This document shows, one piece after another, positions 27,801 to 36,207 of a DNA stretch of 64,000 nucleotides. How positions within the stretch are numbered: position 1 is the stretch's first letter; every line of letters starts with the position of its first letter. This DNA is from an uncultured Bacteroidales bacterium (GTDB lineage: Bacteria; Bacteroidota; Bacteroidia; Bacteroidales; F082): positions 1-64,000 of the forward strand of contig ONKQ01000001.1 of NCBI GenBank assembly GCA_900318465.1, given 5' to 3'. A model generated the notes under the pieces. It made no database searches. It was not told where the DNA came from and worked only from the letters and a program-made list of their open reading frames with translations. The translations under genes were made by a program, and so were the position numbers.

Positions 27801-30797
27801 TCAGGGTTCACACATGTTGTAGGTGAAGGCCCGTCAGAATCACAGTATTTCACTTTGTCGGGGGTCAACATTGGTCCTGCACCGGGTGGCGGCTCAACAG
27901 GTAGCGTTATCATTCAATCCATGGAAAACGAATTTGAAATTTCTTTTGACAACGAGGAATTTACATGGCAGCTCTACATTGATGACATCGCTGGAACGCT
28001 CCCACCCACCCCAATTTATGTGAGAATGAACGGTTCGGAAATCGGCCAATATAGTGGTGTTATTAACATTCACTCATCTTCATCAGATCAAACCACCGTA
28101 ACTTTGAATGGCACCGTCACCGAGCCGCCTGTTCCAAGCGAAGATTATGTCCGCATCAGCCACATGAGCCAACTCGTTGCCGGCAACCGTATTGTCTTTG
28201 CTGCCCGCTTCGACGAAAACGCCACTGACTATTATGCCATGAGAAACGTAGCTTCCGGCAAACCCGAAGGCGTTTTGTTCACCTCCACCATCAATGGCAA
28301 TGACGAAATTCTGCCCGCTTCCATCCTCAATGAGGAGGACAACTTCTATTGGACGGTGAACATAACGGATGAGGGCTACACCTTCACCAATGCCGCCGGC
28401 GACACAATCGGCTACACCTCAAGCACCAACTTCGCTCCCAATGGCAACAATACGGCCTGGAGCATCGAAATCGGCACTTCGGAAGAGACCGCCATGGTGC
28501 CCAACTACACGGGCTTCGTCATCGCCAATGCCAACAATCCAGTAAGAGCCTTTGCCTTGAACGGCAACCACAACTTCGGCCCCTACCACACACAGAACAT
28601 GGCTGGCGAAAACTACAACTTCTTCTTAGACATCTTCATGCAAGGCGAAGGCGGCGAACCGCCCATTCCTACCGTGGCTGCCCCGACTTTCGATCCTGCT
28701 GGAAGCACTTACTATGAGCCACAAAACGTGACCATCAGTTGCGCTACAGAAGGTGCCACCATCTACTACAGCCAACTTCCAGAGCCATACGACTGGATTG
28801 TATATGAAGGTCCCATTGCTGTCGACACAAATACGACTATCTGTGCGTACGCCGAGAAGGAGGGGTGCAACAACAGCCCTGTGGTCTGCGAAGAATACAT
28901 CATCCAAAGCGACATCGTCGTCATCTTCAACCAAGACTGGGAAGACGACTGGAACGGCTGGACTGAGGTCTGCGTGGCAGGCGACTCGCTCTGGCGCATT
29001 GCCTCTTACCAAGGCAATCACTACGCCTACGCCAACGGATACAACCACCCCGTCACAGAAGATTGGCTCATCTCGCCCGCTTTCGATTTAGACAGTTACG
29101 ACGATGTGGTGCTGAGCTTTAGAACGGCTATGAACTACACAGGCCCCGCCCTTGAAGTGTTTTTCTCCAACGACTACGACGGCCAAGACCCGACCACAGC
29201 CACATGGGAAGAACTTGAATGCGAACTCTCGCAAGGTGGATGGAACTGGGTTGAAGCCAGCGTTAACCTTGATGAATTCAGCGGATCGAACTGCTACATT
29301 GGATTCAAGTATACTTGCACCGATGAAGAAGCTGCCGGTTGGGAAGTCGACGACATCATGCTCGTTTCGGGCAGTGCCACTCCCATTCCAACCCTGACAG
29401 CTACACCTAATACTATTAATGGCCTCGACTATATTGAAGGCGAAGGCCCATCAGACTCGCAGACCTACATCTTGACGGGTGCCAACCTCGATTGCAGCGA
29501 GGTTACCATCCATGTGGAAGGCGAATTCAGAATCTCCTTGGACGAAATTGATTGGACTGCCGATACGACCATGCCCGTCATTGATGGCCAAATCGTAGGC
29601 CAGACTATTTATGTCCGCATGGTCGAAGGCCTTGAAATGGGTACATACGAAGGTACTATCACCCACAATTGCGGTGAAGCAAGTGCCGAAGTTAGCCTTA
29701 CTGGCGTCGTCCACAGCGAAAACGTACCTTCCATATTATGGGACGATTTGCCGTATTATATCCAAGGCAACAATGGTTCCAATAACAACCGTGTACCTGT
29801 CGCCACATACGTATGGCTCGGTAACCTTGAACCACACACAACCTACCGTTACACCAACCAATTTGTTGACGAAAACGACGGTCCCGAGACCGCCGGTGCC
29901 GGCAATGTGATTTACGCCAACTTGGATGGCTTCTACCGCAGCACCAGCCCGAGTTTAGCTACCGAAGGCGGCTACGGTGAATTTACAACCAGTTGGGATG
30001 GAGATGCTCATGTTTGGTTCGTCAATGAGCCTACAGCCAATGCCCGCTTTACGCCCGGCAACTATGTTTATCTGCGTATCCGCCTCAATGACGGTCACGA
30101 TGGAACCACGGTGGCCCACACCCTCACTACCCAACGCTACGCCACCGTAATCAACTTCGGCACTGAACACGATGCTAACCAAGGCTCGGCATTTTATGTC
30201 AAGAGCAATGAGAACCCGATGACCTTTGCCCAAATGTATATCAACCAAAACCCTAACGAACATCCGATATTCGCCACTATTGTCGAGACCACAGGTGTAG
30301 ATTTTGGCAATATCAACCAGTACGCTGACTTCTACAAGGAAGAGGTGGCTGGCAAGGACGGCTGGTTTGGAGGCATCCTGCCCAACGACAACGAGTATGG
30401 CATTAACAAAATTATGGTCTACGACATAACGCACTATTGGTACCAAGAATATCGCACTACCGTGTATAACGGTCAATGGTATCCCAATGCCAACACCGTC
30501 AACCCGACCAACGGCCTCGACGAACCCATCTTCATCGACCTCACCGACGACGGTGTGAACGACAACATCGAAGCCAACATCAAGGTCTGGAGTGCCGACC
30601 ATGAGTTTGTCATCGAGAACGGCGACGATGACGACTACACGATGACGGTTTACAATGTGCTCGGCCAACAGATGATGCAGCAGCAAATCAACGCGGGCAG
30701 CACCGAGCGCATTGGCCACAGCCTCGCCGCCGATGTGTATGTCATCAGCTTGCAGAATAACCAAAAGAAGGTTTCTGTGAAGGTGATAGTGAAGTAA
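24849..30797 (+). CDS. Giant modular T9SS surface protein (adhesin-like)
   Basis: A 1982-aa protein with a signal peptide (ends ALFAQ, about 23). Modules in order: beta domain; chitobiase C-terminal-type domain (about 160-235, HYTIDGTDPTESS); OB-fold-like domain (about 240-345, YIQDETAGIDLYL); a BACON-like segment; a 'YVRISDLSQLTEG' module; a second chitobiase-type domain; a cleaved-adhesin or jelly-roll domain (FNQDWEGEMNGWTF...WEVDDITLIG); then the same modules repeated (YVRISHMSQL, FNQDWEDDWNGW). The end is a T9SS sorting domain (MTVYNVLGQQMMQQ, DVYVISLQNNQ). It is probably cell-surface and glycan- or host-binding (inference). It diverges from cas13b and is followed by a strong terminator. 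Confidence 0.88.
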   Translation: MKQKLTFLLTALLLLMGTALFAQSRTEASIDFAEQGYENAQDMDGVVIDIDDNVTIVFNKGTGSNTPKYYNTGTAIRAYGGNNFVVSSTATISSITLTFSSGEGTNEITTDVGVFESINWTGSSSEVTFTVGGTSGHRRVRAVDVIYTDGGGQPIVATPTFSPTAGTYYEAQTVTINCSTEGTTIHYTIDGTDPTESSTVYESPISISETTTVKAFAMKEGYLDSGIASALYTIAEAPSVITIAEARALELNEYALVQGVVTFIDGRNVYIQDETAGIDLYLNNNTVPENLALGDMVQAYGKRANYNGLAELSNINGSDSEQFSILSSGNELPLAVKTIAEILEGGDEALQCTRVKIEAATIGAINTNGNTPLTQGENSTNIYKVPALEGIEEGDVVDVIGVVGYFNVPQIRVALASDVVLNTPVLPDPELSANPNELTGFTYTYEEGPSEIMDFQLSGNNLVGSAFVYPSESFEVSILGGNLFIAENPVVIYNSGHFSNFTIYVRMKAGLEVGTYSEQVYAVTEGADTLLINVAGEVTGGEPTPPTPPTPEGEYVRISDLSQLTEGCYVVFAARFDENATNYYAMRNASSGKPEGVAFSSAIVDENEVLPDSIVDNESNYYWIVGVTANGYTFTNANGELIGYTNSTNFATGGDNTEWSIEQSTSGDEAMVPGYTGFVVSNVNNAVRCFALNSNHNFGPYHTTNLNNSGYNFYLDLFVKGEGGVPPVPPTPTVATPTFTPEANTYYEVQEVSISCTTDGATIHYTLDGSTPTETSPVYDTPITVEATTTIKAIAMKEGYNDSDIAEATYTIQLGAVTIFNQDWEGEMNGWTFVTVEGNKPWTVGEHQGNHYAYANGYNGGVNEQWCISPAFNMHDYDNVILSFRNAKNYTGPDLELKYSTNYDGVDPTTANWWTFDFNMSPGSYTWVESGDIHISITPYPAHDCYIAFKYTSTETEAAAWEVDDITLIGFPTVPNLTATPNSLSGFTHVVGEGPSESQYFTLSGVNIGPAPGGGSTGSVIIQSMENEFEISFDNEEFTWQLYIDDIAGTLPPTPIYVRMNGSEIGQYSGVINIHSSSSDQTTVTLNGTVTEPPVPSEDYVRISHMSQLVAGNRIVFAARFDENATDYYAMRNVASGKPEGVLFTSTINGNDEILPASILNEEDNFYWTVNITDEGYTFTNAAGDTIGYTSSTNFAPNGNNTAWSIEIGTSEETAMVPNYTGFVIANANNPVRAFALNGNHNFGPYHTQNMAGENYNFFLDIFMQGEGGEPPIPTVAAPTFDPAGSTYYEPQNVTISCATEGATIYYSQLPEPYDWIVYEGPIAVDTNTTICAYAEKEGCNNSPVVCEEYIIQSDIVVIFNQDWEDDWNGWTEVCVAGDSLWRIASYQGNHYAYANGYNHPVTEDWLISPAFDLDSYDDVVLSFRTAMNYTGPALEVFFSNDYDGQDPTTATWEELECELSQGGWNWVEASVNLDEFSGSNCYIGFKYTCTDEEAAGWEVDDIMLVSGSATPIPTLTATPNTINGLDYIEGEGPSDSQTYILTGANLDCSEVTIHVEGEFRISLDEIDWTADTTMPVIDGQIVGQTIYVRMVEGLEMGTYEGTITHNCGEASAEVSLTGVVHSENVPSILWDDLPYYIQGNNGSNNNRVPVATYVWLGNLEPHTTYRYTNQFVDENDGPETAGAGNVIYANLDGFYRSTSPSLATEGGYGEFTTSWDGDAHVWFVNEPTANARFTPGNYVYLRIRLNDGHDGTTVAHTLTTQRYATVINFGTEHDANQGSAFYVKSNENPMTFAQMYINQNPNEHPIFATIVETTGVDFGNINQYADFYKEEVAGKDGWFGGILPNDNEYGINKIMVYDITHYWYQEYRTTVYNGQWYPNANTVNPTNGLDEPIFIDLTDDGVNDNIEANIKVWSADHEFVIENGDDDDYTMTVYNVLGQQMMQQQINAGSTERIGHSLAADVYVISLQNNQKKVSVKVIVK

Positions 30798-30820
30798 GTC
30801 CTTCCCTGTCAGGGAAAAAG

Positions 30821-30858
30821 AAAAGTCCGGGAGTCGTTTGGCTCTCGGACTTTTCTTG
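30821..30858 (+). terminator. Terminator of the 1982-aa adhesin gene
   Basis: AAAAGTCCGGGAG and CTCTCGGACTTTT arms form a long stem ending in TTTTCTTGTT, 24 bp after the stop codon. The A-run on the left arm makes it usable in both directions. Confidence 0.8.
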
Positions 30859-31041
30859 TTGGTCAATTGAGATTGTTTACTCTTCCGAAAGGTCAACAAT
30901 TTGGGCATTGGCCGCGTTGTTCATCACCGAGGCGATGCCGTTGTTCATGTTGATTTCGTTGGCGTACATCTGGCTTGAGCCGATGACTTGTCCGTTGGTA
31001 GCCATCAGGTTGAAGAAAGGCTTGCCGTTAGCGGCCACTTT

Positions 31042-31049
31042 CCTTTCAA
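31042..31049. repeat. Target-site duplication, left copy (CCTTTCAA)
   Basis: The 8 bp CCTTTCAA here is repeated exactly at 32418-32425 on the other side of the insertion sequence. It lies within the DUF1508 codons for FER. Confidence 0.9.
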
Positions 31050-31162
31050 GGTATAATAGACAAAAATGGTTGGTGAGATATAATGTAAATCACTGACAAT
31101 AAGACGCATAAAAGCGATAAAAAGCAGTTAGATGAAAGCGTTTTCATCTAATTGCTTTTTTT

Positions 31163-32161
31163 ATGCCAAGAAATAGAAGAGAAAGATGCCCCCAATGCGG
31201 CTATTTGGATGTCGTCAAGTGGGGCAAACGTGACGGACACCAGAGGTACAAGTGCAAGAACTGCGGCAGCCTTTTCACCTTCCGTCGGAAAGACATCGGC
31301 AAAAGCAACCGCTTCGTGTGGTTCGAATGGTGGATACTGGGCAAGCAGACGCTAGGGCAGATATCCACGCTGAGCGGATACAGCACGAGGCAGTTGTCCC
31401 GATGGTTCGACGAGTACCTTGACAGCTGTCCCGTCTGGAGGGTCAGGTTCCACGAGAAGGCCAACCTGCTGATAGACGGCACATGGTTCCCCAACAAGCT
31501 GTGCCTTGTGCTGTACCGCAACGAGACGGCCAGGTCCACGCTGTTCTACAGGCTGACCGACGACGAATGGGAGGGCGAGATGGCGGAAGACCTGAGGAAC
31601 ATGCAAAGTCTCGGCATCGAGATAGAGAGCGTCACCTCCGACGGCGGCTCCAACATCATCAAGGCGGTGCGCAAGGCTTGCCCGAATGCCACAAGGCAAC
31701 GATGCCTTGCACACATCCAGCGCGAATGCCTCACATGGCTTACGAAGCGCCCGAAGAGTGAGGCCGGGCAATCGCTCAGGAGGATTGTCACGCTAATCTG
31801 CAAGATACAGACACGCAACGACATGCTCTATTGGAAGCAGATGCTCAGCGAATGGCACAGCCGACACGTCGGCTACCTCAACGGCAAGACCGTCAGCGAA
31901 GCGTCCCATGCGGAATGGTTCACGCACAAGATGGTCCGCAAGGCCTACGTGCACATCCGAAGGGCTTTGCCCGACATGTTCCGGTTCCTCGACAACCCTC
32001 GCATCCCCAAGACCACCAACGCGATCGAGTCCTACTTCGGGCACCTCAAGGAGAACATATCGCTCCATCGGGGACTGTCGCAGAAACACTATCGCAACTA
32101 TGTCAGGTGGTACATCTACTTCAGGGAAAGGGACAACAAAGACAAGCGGAGCAAGCCTTGA
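31163..32161 (+). CDS. DDE transposase with N-terminal zinc ribbon
   Basis: A 332-aa protein beginning with a zinc ribbon (CPQCGYLDVV...YKCKNCGSLF, residues about 9-36), a helix-turn-helix-like segment (LGQISTLSGYSTRQLSRWFDEY), then an RNase H fold with candidate acidic residues in LLIDGTWF, VTSDGGSN and NAIESYFGHLKE. The string RQRCLAHIQREC resembles the CxxH region of MULE/IS256-type transposases. The reading frame is intact, so it should be active. Confidence 0.9.
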   Translation: MPRNRRERCPQCGYLDVVKWGKRDGHQRYKCKNCGSLFTFRRKDIGKSNRFVWFEWWILGKQTLGQISTLSGYSTRQLSRWFDEYLDSCPVWRVRFHEKANLLIDGTWFPNKLCLVLYRNETARSTLFYRLTDDEWEGEMAEDLRNMQSLGIEIESVTSDGGSNIIKAVRKACPNATRQRCLAHIQRECLTWLTKRPKSEAGQSLRRIVTLICKIQTRNDMLYWKQMLSEWHSRHVGYLNGKTVSEASHAEWFTHKMVRKAYVHIRRALPDMFRFLDNPRIPKTTNAIESYFGHLKENISLHRGLSQKHYRNYVRWYIYFRERDNKDKRSKP

Positions 32162-32210
32162 CAACCGAACGGATGACGCTGGGGTTTTTTAAGGCATCGA
32201 AGGCAATCCT

Positions 32211-32258
32211 GCATATCAAAAAGGTTGGGGCGGCCTTGTCAACCGCCCCTTGATATGC
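32211..32258. other. Long hairpin inside the 3' end of the insertion sequence
   Basis: An outer stem GCATATCAA/TTGATATGC and an inner stem GGGGCGG/CCGCCCC lie on one axis, 50 bp after the transposase stop. It could terminate transposase transcription or shield the element; there is no T-tract directly after it. Confidence 0.6.
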
Positions 32259-32417
32259 TGTCATACCTTGCGAACCTATCCCTTGGAAGGTTGCTCCCCA
32301 GCAGAGCCTTCCTCCGTTTCAGCTCGCGTTGCAAAGATACGCTTTTTGGCTTATCTCTGTCTATCTTATTTTGCCGCTTTTCGACCTTCTTCACCAACCA
32401 TTTTTGGCAACATTACC

Positions 32418-32425
32418 CCTTTCAA
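32418..32425. repeat. Target-site duplication, right copy (CCTTTCAA)
   Basis: Exact copy of the 8 bp at 31042-31049, marking the right boundary of the insertion. Confidence 0.9.
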
Positions 32426-32736
32426 AGCGTTTCTCGTCTTGGCTGTTTTTCTTCACGGACTCAACACCGTTGAGGCACGAAGCCTTGGTCTTGTATCCCT
32501 GACTGGTGAGGATCACTTGGCCGTTGGAGGCCTTCAGGTTGAACTGGTACTCGCCGTCCTTCCTGGTTGTAATTTCAAATTTACCCATTTTTTCGAGTTT
32601 TAAAGGTTAAGTTCGGACTGCAAATTTACATTATTTGTCGGATTTGCAACAAGAAATGGCAAAAAAAGACAAAAATCCCAGCTCACTGAGCCGGGATTCA
32701 TTGTGTTGTTATCGTCAAAAACAATAACGCGCTTTC

Positions 32737-33081
32737 TTACTTCACCTTCTCGACGATGGCCTTGAAAGCCTCGGGGTTGTTGAGGGCGAGGTCGGCAAGA
32801 ACCTTGCGGTTCATCTCGATGCCGGCCACGTTCAGCTTGTTGATGAATTGGCTGTAGTTCATGCCATACTCGCGCACGGCGGCGTTGATACGCACAATCC
32901 ACAGGCTGCGGAACTCGCGCTTCTTGTTTCTTCTGTCGCGATAAGCGTAGGTTTGACCCTTTTCGTAAGAGTTTTTCGCCACAGTCCAGACGTTCTTTCT
33001 CGTACTGAACTGACCTTTGGTCTTCTTCAGGATTTTTTTCCTTCTGGCTCTTGAAGCCACTGCATTGACTGATCTTGTCAT
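32737..33081 (-). CDS. rplT: 50S ribosomal protein L20
   Basis: A 114-aa protein of normal length. The N terminus [19 protein letters not shown] and the motifs [18 protein letters not shown] and [16 protein letters not shown] are typical. It binds 23S rRNA early in 50S assembly. It is last in thrS-infC-rpmI-rplT, 76 bp after rpmI. A T-rich region follows toward 32700, but I could not settle on a terminator. Confidence 0.97.
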   Translation of the reverse strand: MTRSVNAVASRARRKKILKKTKGQFSTRKNVWTVAKNSYEKGQTYAYRDRRNKKREFRSLWIVRINAAVREYGMNYSQFINKLNVAGIEMNRKVLADLALNNPEAFKAIVEKVK

Positions 33082-33157
33082 TTCTTTGATTTTTTCGTCC
33101 AGCGCCTCGCTCCTTTCGAGAACTTTTCTGCTGAGACAAAGTGATACATTAGGTTAA

Positions 33158-33352
33158 TTACATGAGAAGCATTTGTTTGACGACTTTCTCATCAACGCGG
33201 TCGACGAGAGTGGTGTGGTCAAGATTGCGTTTTCTCTTCTGGCTTTTCTTGGTCAGGATGTGGCCATGATAAGCATGCTTCCTCTTCAGATGGCCGCCGC
33301 CGGTTACTTGGAAACGCTTCTTGGCAGCGGACTTGGTCTTCATTTTTGGCAT
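33158..33352 (-). CDS. rpmI: 50S ribosomal protein L35
   Basis: A 64-aa basic protein: [20 protein letters not shown], then [22 protein letters not shown], matching L35 along its whole length. It lies between infC and rplT. The 160-bp gap upstream holds a long hairpin that could matter for L35/L20 control. Confidence 0.97.
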   Translation of the reverse strand: MPKMKTKSAAKKRFQVTGGGHLKRKHAYHGHILTKKSQKRKRNLDHTTLVDRVDEKVVKQMLLM

Positions 33353-33404
33353 TTTACAATTAGTTTTAAGGTATTAAATGACTCTTCTATTTCTTTTTTT
33401 CATT

Positions 33405-33480
33405 GGCTTTTAGCTATTAGCAGTTAGCTCTTAGCTTGGTTTCCACAAAGCTAATGGCTAATTGCTAAAAGCTAACAGCC
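33405..33480. promoter_or_regulatory. 33-bp-arm hairpin between infC and rpmI
   Basis: Two imperfectly complementary arms (33405-33437 and 33448-33480) built from TTAGCnn heptamers (TTAGCTATTAGCAGTTAGCT... and ...GCTAATGGCTAATTGCTAA) flank a 10-nt loop. It sits where L20- or L35-responsive leaders or internal attenuators occur in other bacteria. It could also be a dispersed TTAGC-type repeat; sequence alone does not decide. Confidence 0.5.
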
Positions 33481-33514
33481 TTATAGCCTTGCATCATACG
33501 AATATATCAAAATT

Positions 33515-34012
33515 CTACTTCTTCGTTGACTTAGGAGCTATCATCATCTGCATTCGCTTGCCTTCAAGTTTGGGCATCATCTCCACCTTCCCGAATTCCT
33601 CCAACTCCTGCGCGAACTTCAGCAATATAATCTCACCTTGTTCCTTGTAGACGATGGAACGGCCTCTGAAAAAGACCTCCACCTTCACTTTCGAGCCTTC
33701 CTGAAGGAAACGTTTGGCGTGGTTCAACTTGAACTCGAAGTCGTGGTCGTCGGTTTGGGGTCCGAGGCGGATTTCCTTGATAACGACCTTGGTGGCCTTG
33801 GCCTTCTGTTCCTTCATGCGTTTCTTTTGGTCGAAGACGAACTTCTTGTAGTCCATCGCCTTGCAGACGGGCGGGTTGGCATCGGGCTGGATTTCGACCA
33901 AGTCGACACCCAACTCTTCAACGATTCGCAATGCATCGCGCAAGGGGTAGATGTTGGCTTCAACACCTTCACCCACCAAGCGCACCATCGGTGCCTTGAT
34001 TTCCTCATTCAC
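33515..34012 (-). CDS. infC: Translation initiation factor IF-3
   Basis: 166 codons from a GTG (34010-34012): the N domain begins VNEEIKAPMVRLVGEGVEANIYPLRDAL, and the C domain contains KEIRLGPQTDDHDFEFKLNHAKRFLQEG and LEGKRMQMMIAP. IF-3 binds 30S subunits and proofreads start codons. No ATG occurs upstream. After thrS a Shine-Dalgarno-like AGGAG (34095-34099) is followed by ATC, ATC, ATA and ATT codons in a frame that encodes a plausible IF-3 N-tail but is one base out of register with the body at about 34019. The true N terminus is therefore uncertain. Confidence 0.92.
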   Translation of the reverse strand: MNEEIKAPMVRLVGEGVEANIYPLRDALRIVEELGVDLVEIQPDANPPVCKAMDYKKFVFDQKKRMKEQKAKATKVVIKEIRLGPQTDDHDFEFKLNHAKRFLQEGSKVKVEVFFRGRSIVYKEQGEIILLKFAQELEEFGKVEMMPKLEGKRMQMMIAPKSTKK

Positions 34013-34125
34013 GCGATGGTTGAACTCGCCTTTGTCTTTGTTCGGCCTCTGTGCAGGCTTTCCTTTTTGTGGAATCTGTGCTATTGTGATGATCTCCTAT
34101 ATTAAGTTTATAATCAGTTAGTTGT

Positions 34126-36066
34126 TTATCTCTTGTTTTGTTCCTCCTCGACTTGCTTGCGAATCATTTCGGCAAAGGCTTCTGTCGGCATCGTACCCAA
34201 GTCGACTTGACCATGTTTACGCACAGAAACCTGATTCTCAGCCTCTTCCTTCTCGCCTACGATGAGCATGTAAGGATATTTCTTCATCTCGGCATCGCGA
34301 ATCTTGCGGCCAATCTTCTCGTTTCGTTCGTCAATGAGGGCGCGAATATCGGACTTTTTCAGATACGATTGCAAATTTTTCGCAAAATCGAGATATTTTT
34401 CGCTCACGGGGAGGATAATGACCTGGTCGGGAGCCAACCAAAGCGGGAACTCTCCAGCGCAGTGCTCAAGCAACACGGCCACGAAACGTTCCATCGAGCC
34501 GAAGGGGGCGCGGTGCACCATCACGGGGCGATGTTTCTCATTATCAGCACCAATGTAGGTCAGGTCGAAACGCTCAGGCAAGTTGTAGTCCACCTGAATC
34601 GTGCCCAACTGCCATTTGCGACCCAGGGCATCCTTCACCATGAAGTCCAACTTCGGGCCATAGAAAGCGGCCTCGCCGTACTCGACGTGAGCCGGCAGAC
34701 CCTTCTCGGCGCAAGCCTCCTGAATGGCGGCCTCAGCCTTGGCCCAGTTTTCATCCGAACCCACATACTTCTCATGGTCGTTGGGGTCGCGGAGCGATAT
34801 TTGTGCTTCAAAGTTATTGAAATCCAATGCCTTGAAGATGATTTCGATAATTTCCATCACGCGGATGAACTCTTCCTTCACTTGGTCGGGACGGCAGAAG
34901 ATGTGGGCATCGTCTTGGGTGAACGAGCGCACACGGGTCAGACCGTGCAACTCGCCGCTCTGCTCATAACGATACACCGTGCCGAACTCAGCGCAGCGGA
35001 AAGGCAGGTCTTTGTATGAACGCGGCTTCCACTTGAAAATCATGCAGTGGTGAGGACAGTTCATGGGTTTCAGCAGGTACTCCTCGCCTTCTTCAGGCGT
35101 GGTAATCGGACGGAAACTGTCTTCACCGTAGTGGTTCCAGTGGCCCGAAGTCACATACAACTGCTTGCCGCCGATATGGGGCGTGATGACTTGCTCATAA
35201 CCATATTCCTTCTGGATTTTGGTCAGATACTCTTGAAGACGCAGGCGCAACTCAGTGCCCTTGGGCAACCAAATCGGGAGACCCTTGCCAACGGTGTCGC
35301 TGAACATGAAGAGTTCCAACTCACGTCCTAACTTGCGGTGGTCGCGCTTCTTTGCTTCTTCGAGCAAAACAAGGTACTCGTCGAGTTCCTTTTGCTTCGG
35401 GAAGGTGATACCATAAACGCGGGTGAGTTGCTTGCGCTTCTCGTCGCCACGCCAATAGGCACCAGCCAATGAGGTCAGTTTCACGGCCTTGATGAAACCC
35501 GTGTTCGGGATGTGAGGTCCACGGCAAAGGTCGGTGAAGTTGCCACATTTATAATAGGTGATGGTACCGTCCTCAAGTTCGCTGATGAGTTCTTCCTTGT
35601 ACTCATCACCTTTCTCGGTGAAATACTTCAAAGCCTCGGCCTTGCTCACGTCAACGCGGTCGAAAGTCTGCTTCTCGCGAGCCAGTTCAAGCATCTTTTT
35701 CTCGATGGCTACGAGGTCGGCTTCGGTCAAAGTGATGTCGCCCGTGTCGATGTCGTAATAGAAACCGGCATCCACGGCGGGACCGATGCCAAACTTCACA
35801 CCTTTATATAATGCTTCGATGGCCTCAGCCATGAGGTGTGCCGACGAGTGCCAGAAAGTGGCCTTGCCCTCGGGGTCGTCCCAAGTGAAAAGCTGGATGG
35901 TGGCATCCTCGTTGACGGGGCGCATGGCATCCCACATCTTGCCGTTCACTTTGGCAGACAGCACATTACGCGCAAGTCCTTCGCTCAAACTCTTGGCGAT
36001 TTCCAACGGCGTTACACCGGCTTCATATTGTCTGACACTCTGGTCAGGAAAGGTTATGTTAATCAT
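34126..36066 (-). CDS. thrS: Threonyl-tRNA synthetase
   Basis: 646 aa from the ATG at 36066 ([17 protein letters not shown]); an upstream ATG adds ten unlikely residues. Domains in order: TGS (about 1-62), editing and SAD domain with [10 protein letters not shown] (His72/His76 region) and GPHIPNTG, class II catalytic core with motif 2 [36 protein letters not shown] and motif 3 [14 protein letters not shown], then the anticodon-binding domain. It charges tRNA-Thr. First gene of the translation operon. Confidence 0.97.
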   Translation of the reverse strand: MINITFPDQSVRQYEAGVTPLEIAKSLSEGLARNVLSAKVNGKMWDAMRPVNEDATIQLFTWDDPEGKATFWHSSAHLMAEAIEALYKGVKFGIGPAVDAGFYYDIDTGDITLTEADLVAIEKKMLELAREKQTFDRVDVSKAEALKYFTEKGDEYKEELISELEDGTITYYKCGNFTDLCRGPHIPNTGFIKAVKLTSLAGAYWRGDEKRKQLTRVYGITFPKQKELDEYLVLLEEAKKRDHRKLGRELELFMFSDTVGKGLPIWLPKGTELRLRLQEYLTKIQKEYGYEQVITPHIGGKQLYVTSGHWNHYGEDSFRPITTPEEGEEYLLKPMNCPHHCMIFKWKPRSYKDLPFRCAEFGTVYRYEQSGELHGLTRVRSFTQDDAHIFCRPDQVKEEFIRVMEIIEIIFKALDFNNFEAQISLRDPNDHEKYVGSDENWAKAEAAIQEACAEKGLPAHVEYGEAAFYGPKLDFMVKDALGRKWQLGTIQVDYNLPERFDLTYIGADNEKHRPVMVHRAPFGSMERFVAVLLEHCAGEFPLWLAPDQVIILPVSEKYLDFAKNLQSYLKKSDIRALIDERNEKIGRKIRDAEMKKYPYMLIVGEKEEAENQVSVRKHGQVDLGTMPTEAFAEMIRKQVEEEQNKR

Positions 36067-36207
36067 AAAAATAGGTCTTTTTAAAAGCGGCTGCAAAAGT
36101 ACGAAAAATTTCTGTACAAAATACAGATTCTTAGGCTTTGGGGAGATTTTTTTTGCAACGTCGGAAATCGACGGTTTTGCTGCATGATCCAGGTCAGAAA
36201 AACCCTT

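Larger units (their letters stand above)
31050..32417 (+). mobile_element. Complete 1368-bp insertion sequence
   Basis: Terminal inverted repeats of about 27 bp: GGTA, then 7 variable bases, then CAAAAATGGTTGGTGA at the left, and the complement at the right end. Flanked by 8-bp direct duplications. One transposase gene (31163-32161) and a large hairpin near the right end. The 8-bp duplication and DDE transposase fit IS256/MULE-like elements, but the family is not certain. Intact ends and a matching duplication suggest recent insertion. Confidence 0.92.
30877..32588 (-). pseudogene. DUF1508 (YegP-like) gene split by an insertion sequence
   Basis: The 5' part (32588-32418) encodes MGKFEITTRKDGEYQFNL...DEKRFER, one DUF1508 repeat. 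The 3' part (31041-30877) encodes KVAANGKPFFNLMATNGQ...IVDLSEE, the second repeat, then TAA. Between them sits the insertion sequence at 31050-32417 with an 8-bp target duplication. Removing the element and one duplicate joins the halves in frame as a 111-aa protein of normal family length. As it stands, the 5' part runs a few codons into the element and stops (65 aa). The ancestral protein would be a small cytosolic protein of unknown role. Confidence 0.9.
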
